Assembly: GCA_937967765.1 (NCBI GenBank)
Contig: CALCML010000043.1
Location: forward strand, 1-5,472
Direction of reading: 5' to 3'
DNA from: an uncultured Carnobacterium sp.
GTDB lineage: Bacteria; Bacillota; Bacilli; Lactobacillales; Aerococcaceae
DNA: 5,472 bases
Made by a program: the position numbers and the translations under genes. This document shows, one piece after another, positions 1-5,330 of this stretch. The stretch's first letter is position 1. The number at the start of each line of letters is the position of its first letter. Below the pieces are notes generated by a model. The model was not told the origin of the DNA. It worked only from the letters and a program-made list of their open reading frames with translations, and made no database searches.

Positions 1-31
1 AGAGTGGGTCTTTCATAATCGTCTTTTGCAT
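1..31 (-). CDS. 5' end of an unidentified gene downstream of the tetR-like gene (partial)
   Basis: Reading the minus strand from the ATG at 31-29 gives MQKTIMKDPL before the window ends. The start is supported by a strong AAAGGAG seven bases upstream, and that site overlaps the TAA stop of the tetR-like gene (44-46). The gene would therefore be the second cistron of the tetR transcript and may be translationally coupled to it. Ten residues are too few to assign a family. A K-x-I-x-K-D-P-L opening faintly recalls the start of some Gram-positive peptide deformylase-like proteins, but this is only a hint from memory. Existence of the gene is well supported; function is unknown. Confidence 0.7.
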   Translation of the reverse strand, partial: MQKTIMKDPL

Positions 32-38
32 GAGTTTT

Positions 39-45
39 CTCCTTT
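39..45 (-). promoter_or_regulatory. Ribosome binding site AAAGGAG overlapping the tetR stop codon
   Basis: The minus strand reads AAAGGAG here, followed by a 7-base spacer (GAGTTTT on the plus strand, 32-38) and the ATG at 31-29. It is the best Shine-Dalgarno match on the minus strand of the window. It includes two bases of the TAA stop of the upstream gene (44-46), so ribosomes ending tetR-like translation sit directly on the next initiation site. Confidence 0.8.
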
Positions 46-589
46 ATAATGACATTCTGAAAAAGATTTTTGCGATTTCTTCAGGGCTTTCCACGCCACC
101 TTTTTGAATCCAGTGGAAGAAAATCGCGCTGTTGCTATAGATGAACACTTCTTGCGCGTAATCTTCTGGCAGCGGGTAGACCATCTTGATATTTTGTTTA
201 ATCGGTCCAATTTGCTTGGTCAGTTCGAAGAGGAAGTCGTGAACGAGCTTGGAAGTGTAGTTAAATCGGTTCAAGGTCATCGCGTGAATAAAGTCGAAGT
301 CTTCTTTTAAGTACTCGAAGATTTTCACGATACCTGGAAGGGCCTCTTCCTTATTTTTTGGATTTCCTTCTTTTAATAGAGACAAGATGTTTTGTAAAAT
401 CTCATCGATGAGTTTGTCCATCATATCGAATTTATCGACGTAATGGAGATAAAACGTTCCGCGGTTCACGCCGGCTTCTTTAGTGATGTCGCTGACGCTA
501 ATGGCCTCGAAGTCTTTTTCCCTGAGTAATCGGGTGAGCGCCTCTTTTAAATCGCTTTTCGTTGTGGTTTTGCGTTTTTGGATCGTCAT
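44..589 (-). CDS. TetR/AcrR-family transcriptional repressor, 181 aa
   Basis: Likely a cytoplasmic, dimeric, ligand-responsive repressor. The N-terminus has the TetR helix-turn-helix: residues about 12-22 form helix 1 (DLKEALTRLL), and residues 30-50 read ISVSDITKEAGVNRGTFYLHY, close to the family consensus with its G-V-x-R-G-T-F-Y-x-H-Y recognition segment. The remaining roughly 130 residues form a ligand/dimer domain that is not recognisable at sequence level; several aromatic residues (EVFIYSNSAIFFHWIQ near the C-terminus) may line a hydrophobic pocket. The length is normal for the family. I chose ATG 589 because the AAAAGAG Shine-Dalgarno-like site (598-604) lies 8 bases upstream. The alternative GTG at 598 would overlap that site. 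The gene is divergent from the ABC operon, and two palindromes in the shared control region suggest autorepression plus operon repression. The ligand is unknown. Confidence 0.93.
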   Translation of the reverse strand: MTIQKRKTTTKSDLKEALTRLLREKDFEAISVSDITKEAGVNRGTFYLHYVDKFDMMDKLIDEILQNILSLLKEGNPKNKEEALPGIVKIFEYLKEDFDFIHAMTLNRFNYTSKLVHDFLFELTKQIGPIKQNIKMVYPLPEDYAQEVFIYSNSAIFFHWIQKGGVESPEEIAKIFFRMSL

Positions 590-610
590 TGTGTACACTC
601 TTTTCTTAAA

Positions 611-625
611 TCAACACATTGTTGA
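611..625. promoter_or_regulatory. Putative TetR operator 1
   Basis: TCAACA-CAT-TGTTGA is a perfect inverted repeat with 6-bp arms and a 3-bp spacer. It lies between the predicted tetR transcription start and its start codon, and immediately upstream of the candidate plus-strand -35. It matches the second site at 680-694 at 12 of 15 positions. Two related palindromes in one divergent tetR control region are the usual arrangement of autoregulatory TetR operators. Assignment to this regulator is inference. Confidence 0.6.
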
Positions 626-628
626 GTA

Positions 629-664
629 TTGTGTATTGTTTTTTCGCTAGGCCTATTATAAAGT
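629..664 (+). promoter_or_regulatory. Candidate promoter for the ABC transporter operon
   Basis: Two weak overlapping solutions are visible: TTGTGT (629-634), 19 bases, TATTAT (654-659); or TTGTTT (636-641), 17 bases, TAAAGT (659-664). Both share the AT-rich core with the minus-strand -10, so divergent transcription would compete for one short region framed by the two operators. The exact promoter cannot be decided by eye. Confidence 0.35.
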
Positions 665-683
665 AGATACGAGAAAGAATCAA
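655..683 (-). promoter_or_regulatory. Sigma-A-type promoter for the tetR-like gene
   Basis: The minus strand reads TTGATT (683-678), 17 bases, then TATAAT (660-655): a consensus -10 with optimal spacing. Transcription should start near 648, leaving a leader of about 60 bases that contains operator 1. Operator 2 covers the -35. This is the clearest promoter in the window. Confidence 0.7.
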
Positions 684-694
684 CACGGTGTTCA
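680..694. promoter_or_regulatory. Putative TetR operator 2
   Basis: TCAACACGGTGTTCA contains the perfect palindrome AACAC-G-GTGTT (682-692) and aligns without gaps to operator 1. It overlaps the -35 hexamer of the predicted tetR promoter (678-683) and lies just downstream of the probable start of ABC-operon transcription, so a bound dimer would obstruct both directions. The centre-to-centre distance to operator 1 is 69 bp. Confidence 0.55.
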
Positions 695-726
695 TTTAAC
701 AGTGCCATTAGAAATGAGGGATAGAC

Positions 727-1428
727 ATGGCTTATATCGAGATGAAGAATAGCTATAAACGTTATCAAGTCGGCGATACAGAGATTATCGCGAATAATGA
801 TGTAAATTTTGAAATTGAAAAAGGCGAGTTAGTCATTATTTTAGGGGCCAGCGGTGCAGGGAAATCGACGGTCCTGAATATTTTAGGAGGCATGGACACC
901 AACGACGACGGGCATGTGTTTGTCGACGGCGTGGACATTTCCGCTTTTGATGAAAAACAACTCACTTATTATCGAAGAGACGATGTTGGCTTCGTCTTCC
1001 AATTTTATAATTTAGTACCGAACTTAACGGCGAAGGAAAATGTGGAACTAGCGGCTGAAATCGTAAAAGACGCCCAAGATGCAGAGGAAGCCTTGAAGGC
1101 AGTCGGTCTTGGACACCGCATCAATAATTTCCCAGCGCAATTATCGGGTGGGGAACAACAACGTGTCTCGATTGCGCGTGCGGTTGCTAAGAATCCGAAG
1201 TTGTTACTTTGCGATGAGCCAACAGGAGCGCTCGACTATCATACAGGAAAACAAGTGCTTCAAATTTTACAAGATATGTCACGTAATCAAGGGGCAACGG
1301 TCATTATCGTAACGCATAACTCTGCGCTTGCGCCGATTGCGGACCGCGTGATTTATATGCATGATGCGCGCGTGAAGAAAATCGAATGTAACCCAAATCC
1401 ACAAGATATTCAAACGCTTGAATATTAG
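727..1428 (+). CDS. ABC transporter ATP-binding protein, LolD/MacB-type, 233 aa
   Basis: Cytoplasmic nucleotide-binding subunit that would power the permease encoded directly downstream. All motifs are intact: Walker [10 protein letters not shown] (residues 40-48), Q-loop glutamine in [12 protein letters not shown] (Q92), signature LSGGEQQ (139-145), Walker B LLLCDEP with catalytic Glu (159-165), D-loop GALD (167-170) and switch histidine in VTHN (H197). The order, the roughly 230-residue length, and the F-Q-x-x-N-L-x-P-x-L-T and D-E-P-T-G-A-L-D strings are typical of the lipoprotein-release/MacB/FtsE branch. The ATG at 727 follows a GAGGG ribosome binding site (716-720) by six bases. The permease begins 14 bases after the stop, so the two form one operon. 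The last 20 or so residues ([13 protein letters not shown]) are a short hydrophilic tail. The substrate cannot be inferred from this subunit. Confidence 0.95.
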   Translation: MAYIEMKNSYKRYQVGDTEIIANNDVNFEIEKGELVIILGASGAGKSTVLNILGGMDTNDDGHVFVDGVDISAFDEKQLTYYRRDDVGFVFQFYNLVPNLTAKENVELAAEIVKDAQDAEEALKAVGLGHRINNFPAQLSGGEQQRVSIARAVAKNPKLLLCDEPTGALDYHTGKQVLQILQDMSRNQGATVIIVTHNSALAPIADRVIYMHDARVKKIECNPNPQDIQTLEY

Positions 1429-1434
1429 AAGGGG
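1427..1434 (+). promoter_or_regulatory. Ribosome binding site that fixes the permease start at GTG 1443
   Basis: AGAAGGGG overlaps the last two bases of the ATPase stop codon (TAG, 1426-1428) and ends 8 bases before GTG 1443. An upstream in-frame GTG at 1434 uses the last G of this site as its first base and so cannot be served by it. The overlap suggests coupled translation of the ATPase and the permease. Confidence 0.7.
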
Positions 1435-1442
1435 TGCAGACA

Positions 1443-4400
1443 GTGAACAAGAAGACATTAAATAAGGATATAAGAAACTCGCTTCGCCAGTCGAAGGGGC
1501 GCTTCCTCTCTATTATGCTCCTCATGATGCTAGGGGCGTTCAGTTTGGTCGGGTTGAAAGTGTCGGGCCCGGATATTGAAGACACGTTGAACAGCTATAT
1601 GGAGCAGGCCAACGCCGCCGATTTATTTGTGGTCGCAGGCTACGGGTTAAGTGACGAGGACCAAGCCGAAATCAAACAAGAGAACGCCGATGTGGAATTT
1701 GGCTATTTTGTCGACACGGTTGTTGCCGATACGCCGAGTGCGATTCGTGTGTTCTCGCAGACAAAGGATATTTCGACGTTCGAGTTGGTGAGTGGCGAGT
1801 TTCCTACGAAATCCAACGAAGTGGCGCTTGCCTCAACGATGGCCAATCAGTACAAGATTGGTGACACGATTCGCTTGAATGAATCCGGAAGTTCTACGCT
1901 GCTCAAAGAGCATGAATTTACCATTACTGGGTTTGTACAATCCAGCGAGATTCTTTCGAACACGATTAAGGGTGTGTCGAGTGCGGGGAGCGGTGACCTT
2001 AGCGGGTTTGCCGTAGTGCCAAAAGACGCGTTCGATTCTGAAGTTTATACGATTGCCAGGCTTCGTTATCCGGAGTTGCGTAAATGGAAAACAACGAGCC
2101 GTGAATACTCGGATAAGGTGACGGAGCTGCAACAGGCGCTAGAAGAAAAGTTGGCCAACAATGGAACGGCACGCTTGGATGCGTTGAAGACGACGGCCGA
2201 CGATAAGATTTCAGAAGGAAAAGAAAAAATCGCCGATGCCAAATCGCAACTCTCGGACGCCGAGAAGAAATTAGCAGACGGCAAGAGCGAAATCGAAAAG
2301 AACGAAAAGTCGCTCGCAGATGGTCAAAAAGAAGTCGATAGTAACGAGGCAACGATTGCTTCAGGAGACGCGAAGCTTGGCGCCGCGTGGAATCAGTTGG
2401 AAGCAAGCCGTGGCAAACTCGAGAGTGCGCGTGTACAAATCGAACAAGCCGTGGCGACTTTAGCCGAAAAGAAAGAGCAGTTAGAGGATGCCAGTACCAA
2501 ACTAAGCCAAGCGGAGACGCAACTTGCTGCAAAGAAAGATGAACTTGCTAGTGGCCAGAAGCAGCTTGAAGCTGGTAAGACGCAATTAGCGCAGGCAAAA
2601 GCGCAACTAGAAACGGGGAAGGCAGACCTTGAAGCGAAGAAGACAGCCTTAGCGCAAGGGAAGGCACTACTAGCCAGTGATCCTGATGCGGCTGCGGCAC
2701 AGGGCATTACCGAAGCAAGCCTTCAAGCGATGGAGACGGCTTTAACGCAAGCCGAAGCCAAGCTCACTCAAACAGAACAGGCACTGAATGCCAAAGAACA
2801 AGTGCTCACTCAAAAAGAACAAGAGCTTACTGCGGGGCAAACGGCGATTTCAAACGCTGAAGTGGAACTCGCAACGAAGAAGCAACAATTGCTTGCAGGG
2901 CAAGAAGCATATCGACAAGGCTTAGCGAAGTATTACGCTAGCTACAGCCAGTACGTGGATGGCCTCGACCAATACCGCGAAGGAGTGGCGGCTTTTGAAG
3001 CCAACGCCGGAACGTTAGAAGAAGGTAAGGCCAAACTAGCCGAAGCCAAGAAAACGTTGGCGGATGGTGAAGCCAAACTCGCGAATGCCAAAACGCAGCT
3101 AAAAGAAAGCGAAGAAACCTACAACGAGAAGAAAGAAACAGCCGACAAGGATATCCAGAAGGCTGAATCCGAACTCGAAAAGGCGGAAGTGGACGTTTCA
3201 AAACTCACGAAACCGAAATACTCGGTCTACACACGCACAACGATGCTTGGAAGCGAAGGGTTCTTCAATATGAAGACGACAGCCGAAGGGATTTCAGCGG
3301 TAGCGAACCTCTTCCCGATTGTGCTTTATGCCGTGGCCGCACTCGTAACGGTAACGACGATGACGCGTTTTGTAAACGAAGAACGGATCAATGCCGGAGT
3401 GTTGAAGGCGCTCGGTTATGAAACCAAAGACGTGATGAAGAAATTCGCCGTGTATGGTTTTACAGCTGGGGTCTCAGGGACAATTCTAGGGATTTTACTA
3501 GGAACGTATGCTTTACCAAGTGCGCTAGGTGCGACCTTGATGAAGGATACAGTATTGCCAAGTATCCAGTTGAATTTCCATCCACTCATCGCTGTAATTG
3601 CGATTGTTTGCTCGCTCATCTGTAGCGTGGTGCCTCCATTATGGATTGCTCGCCGCGAACTTCATGAGCAAGCTTCGGCACTTCTCTTACCGAAAGCTCC
3701 CGTGGCTGGGTCGAAGATTCTCCTTGAGCGCATTCCGTTCATCTGGAATCGTCTCAGCTTCACGCATAAGGTGACGGCGCGGAATATTTTCCGTTACAAA
3801 CAACGCATGCTCATGACGATTTTCGGGGTGGCTGGGAGCGTGGCCCTTCTCTTTGCAGGGCGTGGAATTCTCGGGTCTCTCGATGGGATTGCCGATCGTC
3901 AGTTCAAGGAAATTATTACGTATGATGCGATTGTTTCAAAAGACAACGTGTTAACGGCCTCAGAAGAAGCGGCGCTACACAATTATTTAAACTCTTCAAA
4001 CGTGACTTCGTATAGCGACGTTTATACCGAGTCAGTTACGCGTGAAGTGCCAGGCGTGGATGATGAACAGTCTGTTACGGTGCTCGTTGGCAAAGAAGCC
4101 AGCATTTCTCCGTACCTTCATTTGAATGATGCAAAATCGAAGAAAACCGTAACGCTACCAGAGGGCGGCGTGATGATTTCCGAGAAATTAGCCAAACTCT
4201 TAAACGTGAAAGTAGGCGATACCTTTACGCTTCCGAATAAGGACGGTGTGGATGTGACGTTAACGGTCGGGGGTGTCGTGGAAATGTACGCTGGGCACTT
4301 CGTCGTAATGACACCAGAAGTGTATGCCAAGGCTTATGGAGCAGTGCCACAAGACAACGCGATTTTCGTACAGTTTAAAGACAAAGACGCTGCTAGCATA

Positions 4401-4898
4401 CAAAAAGAAGCCGCGGACTTAATGGCCCTAGACGGTGTGAAAGCCGTCGTGCAAAACACGTCCATGGTGAGTCGTATTGATACGATTGTCTCTTCATTGA
4501 GTCGTGTGATGATGATTTTAACGGCCGTATCGATTTTACTAGCAGTCGTTATCCTCTATAACTTAACCAACATCAACGTTGCTGAACGAATCCGTGAGCT
4601 CTCGACAATTAAGGTGCTCGGGTTCTTGAACAAAGAAGTGACGATGTATATTTACCGTGAAACGATTTTATTATCGGTGATCGGAATGGGTGTCGGGATT
4701 TTGTTTGGGCGAGTGCTGCATAGGGTGATTATTGAGACGGTGGCACCGGGGTTTGTCATGTTTAATCCCGCTGTCGGATGGTTTGTATATGTGTTGCCAT
4801 GTGTGATTGTGATTGTCATCTTGGTTGCGCTAGGGTATATGGTGAACCATCTCCTCCAACGCATCGATATGCTAGAAGCCCTCAAGTCTGTGGACTAG
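1443..4898 (+). CDS. MacB/FtsX-type ABC transporter permease with giant coiled-coil hairpin, 1151 aa
   Basis: Membrane subunit partnered with the ATPase at 727-1428. It has a duplicated FtsX architecture with eight predicted membrane helices: about 21-41, 623-642, 668-691, 715-736 (first half) and 789-810, 1022-1044, 1073-1092, 1113-1134 (second half). Each half has one helix, a large extracytoplasmic domain, then three helices. The first external region has a MacB-like periplasmic-core-type domain (about 42-240) followed by a heptad-repeat insert (about 249-588). The second (about 811-1020) is a plain MacB-like core domain with the I/L-x-x-K-L-A-x-L-L-x-V-x-V-G-D segment. The FtsX coupling segments NEERINAGVLKALGY and VAERIRELSTIKVLGF are recognisable after TM2 and TM6. 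The C-terminus MLEALKSVD matches the M-L-E-A-L-K-S-V-E ending I know from this family, so the protein looks complete. There is no signal peptide apart from TM1. The role could be peptide/lipid efflux, or mechanotransmission to cell-wall enzymes as in FtsEX; the sequence does not decide. The last five codons lie in a downstream repeat. Confidence 0.93.
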   Translation: MNKKTLNKDIRNSLRQSKGRFLSIMLLMMLGAFSLVGLKVSGPDIEDTLNSYMEQANAADLFVVAGYGLSDEDQAEIKQENADVEFGYFVDTVVADTPSAIRVFSQTKDISTFELVSGEFPTKSNEVALASTMANQYKIGDTIRLNESGSSTLLKEHEFTITGFVQSSEILSNTIKGVSSAGSGDLSGFAVVPKDAFDSEVYTIARLRYPELRKWKTTSREYSDKVTELQQALEEKLANNGTARLDALKTTADDKISEGKEKIADAKSQLSDAEKKLADGKSEIEKNEKSLADGQKEVDSNEATIASGDAKLGAAWNQLEASRGKLESARVQIEQAVATLAEKKEQLEDASTKLSQAETQLAAKKDELASGQKQLEAGKTQLAQAKAQLETGKADLEAKKTALAQGKALLASDPDAAAAQGITEASLQAMETALTQAEAKLTQTEQALNAKEQVLTQKEQELTAGQTAISNAEVELATKKQQLLAGQEAYRQGLAKYYASYSQYVDGLDQYREGVAAFEANAGTLEEGKAKLAEAKKTLADGEAKLANAKTQLKESEETYNEKKETADKDIQKAESELEKAEVDVSKLTKPKYSVYTRTTMLGSEGFFNMKTTAEGISAVANLFPIVLYAVAALVTVTTMTRFVNEERINAGVLKALGYETKDVMKKFAVYGFTAGVSGTILGILLGTYALPSALGATLMKDTVLPSIQLNFHPLIAVIAIVCSLICSVVPPLWIARRELHEQASALLLPKAPVAGSKILLERIPFIWNRLSFTHKVTARNIFRYKQRMLMTIFGVAGSVALLFAGRGILGSLDGIADRQFKEIITYDAIVSKDNVLTASEEAALHNYLNSSNVTSYSDVYTESVTREVPGVDDEQSVTVLVGKEASISPYLHLNDAKSKKTVTLPEGGVMISEKLAKLLNVKVGDTFTLPNKDGVDVTLTVGGVVEMYAGHFVVMTPEVYAKAYGAVPQDNAIFVQFKDKDAASIQKEAADLMALDGVKAVVQNTSMVSRIDTIVSSLSRVMMILTAVSILLAVVILYNLTNINVAERIRELSTIKVLGFLNKEVTMYIYRETILLSVIGMGVGILFGRVLHRVIIETVAPGFVMFNPAVGWFVYVLPCVIVIVILVALGYMVNHLLQRIDMLEALKSVD
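2208..3206 (+). other. Coiled-coil hairpin domain encoded within the permease (residues 256-588)
   Basis: In arm 1, Ile/Leu/Val occupies every seventh residue from I256 to L410 without a break (22 heptads), typically in the form L-x-x-[G/A]-K-x-x. In arm 2 the register runs from L427 to L588 (23 heptads) with L/I, then Y490, Y497, Y504, Y511 and F518, then L again and finally Y560 and three Ala. The 16 residues between the arms (411-426, ASDPDAAAAQGITEAS) hold Asp-Pro and Gly and fit a turn. The residue three places after the core position is Ala, Gly or Ser in 17 of 22 heptads of arm 1 and 13 of 23 of arm 2. The arms are symmetric about residue 418, which predicts an antiparallel helical hairpin. 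By MacB topology it lies outside the membrane. Confidence 0.85.
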
Positions 4899-4971
4899 GG
4901 AAAGCTTTGCTTTTGTGACGAACGTCAAAAATCCTTGCGGATATTTCAATCATAGTAGTTAGTCGGGCACC

Positions 4972-4994
4972 GGATTGAGCCTAGGTCTCAATCC
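4972..4994. repeat. Hairpin, 8-bp perfect stem
   Basis: GGATTGAG (4972-4979) pairs perfectly with CTCAATCC (4987-4994) around the 7-base loop CCTAGGT. It lies in the interior of the long inverted repeat, just upstream of the larger terminator-like hairpin. No T-run follows, so it is not an intrinsic terminator by itself. Confidence 0.6.
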
Positions 4995-5007
4995 TACCAA
5001 GCCTCAA

Positions 5008-5045
5008 AGAGCCACAGGGCAATCAATTGCCTTGTGGCTCTATTT
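5008..5045 (+). terminator. Probable rho-independent terminator of the ABC operon
   Basis: AGAGCCACAGGGCAA (5008-5022) pairs with TTGCCTTGTGGCTCT (5027-5041) over 15 bp, with a single G-T wobble, around the tetraloop TCAA. It is preceded by AAA and followed by ATTT. The stem is strong and well placed about 110 bases after the permease stop. The T-tract (TATTTCG) is poor, so termination efficiency is uncertain. The near-symmetric stem might also act on transcripts entering from the right. Confidence 0.6.
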
Positions 5046-5093
5046 CGCATTGGTTGCTTTTCCGTACAACTACTATGATTGATCCGCAAGTTT

Positions 5094-5235
5094 TTCCGTT
5101 CGTCACTGCAAAGCTTCCACAGACTTGAAGGCACAGCGTATGATAATTCCCACATCCCAATCAAGTTGACAGATACAAATCCTCCTTTTTTTAAGAGGAG
5201 AGCTGTAGATTTTTTTCTTTGCTTCTTTTTATGCC
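5094..5235. repeat. Direct repeat copy A (142 bp)
   Basis: This stretch is repeated at 5331-5472 with an exact offset of 237 bases, no gaps and 8 mismatches (about 94% identity). Four of the mismatches are adjacent (5132-5135, CACA versus TGTT). It contains a cassette bounded by CCACAG (5117-5122) and CTGTAG (5203-5208), a hairpin at 5182-5200, and a following T7 run (5210-5216). The left part is also the right arm of the long inverted repeat. Confidence 0.9.
5169..5216 (+). terminator. Terminator-like hairpin in cassette A (copied at 5406-5453)
   Basis: CTCCTTTT (5182-5189) pairs with AAGAGGAG (5193-5200), one G-T included, leaving a TTT loop. ACAG (5169-5172) can also pair with CTGT (5203-5206) through an asymmetric internal loop, which brings the stem to within three bases of a T7 run. 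The identical stem and T-run occur in copy B. The stem is modest and the loop is part of a T-run, so this may be only a structural part of the repeat. Confidence 0.3.
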
Positions 5236-5329
5236 ACAGACTTGGGGTTCTGCATTTGGAGCAGGGTTCGCATATACTGCAAGGCAACGATATACAAACC
5301 GTCCTTTTTAAAGAGAGGGGCGGCTGTGG
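5234..5329. repeat. Divergent middle cassette (96 bp)
   Basis: This cassette shares its first 11 bases CCACAGACTTG with the cassettes at 5117 and 5354, and has the same T-rich hairpin and CTGTGGATT-type end, but its interior differs. It is bounded by the perfect 6-bp inverted repeat CCACAG (5234-5239) / CTGTGG (5324-5329). Its hairpin (5299-5308 with 5314-5323) has 10 pairs, three of them G-T, although the sequence differs from the neighbouring hairpins. Confidence 0.65.
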
Positions 5330-5330
5330 A

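Larger units (their letters stand above)
4882..5128. repeat. Long imperfect inverted repeat spanning the permease stop codon
   Basis: The left arm (4882-4960) and the reverse complement of the right arm (5068-5128) share, in the same order, TCAAGTCTGTGGA (13 bases), AAGCTTTGC, GTGACGAACG, a five-A run followed closely by CTTGCGGAT, and CAATCATAGTAGTT (14 bases). They are separated by small insertions in the left arm. The left arm starts inside the permease gene and includes its last codons and stop. The roughly 107-base interior contains two further hairpins. A transcript reading through would fold into one long duplex. The right arm merges into the tandem cassettes that follow. Confidence 0.85.

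Noticed and set aside
590..598. GTG at 598 as the tetR start (three extra residues)
   Set aside because: The Shine-Dalgarno-like AAAAGAG overlaps this GTG; ATG 589 has an 8-base spacer and better fits the family length.
591..598. GTGTACAC palindrome as a third operator
   Set aside because: It is only 8 bp, does not resemble the two matched operators, and lies between the ribosome binding site and the start codon, where chance is likely.
1434..1442. GTG at 1434 as the permease start
   Set aside because: Its first base is the last G of the ribosome binding site; GTG 1443 is correctly spaced from it.
1999..2707. Minus-strand open frames opposite the coiled-coil coding region
   Set aside because: They are complements of low-complexity Lys/Glu/Ala/Leu codons, giving Ser/Phe/Ala/Arg-rich translations with no ribosome binding sites; the plus frame is clearly coding.
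5175..5192. Minus-strand AAAGGAGG as a ribosome binding site for a gene in the repeat
   Set aside because: No start codon stands at a suitable distance; the sequence is one arm of the cassette hairpin.
5231..5311. Plus-strand 26-codon frame starting MPQTWGSAFG in the middle cassette
   Set aside because: No ribosome binding site precedes it, only a T-rich stretch, and it is shorter than the repeat that contains it.
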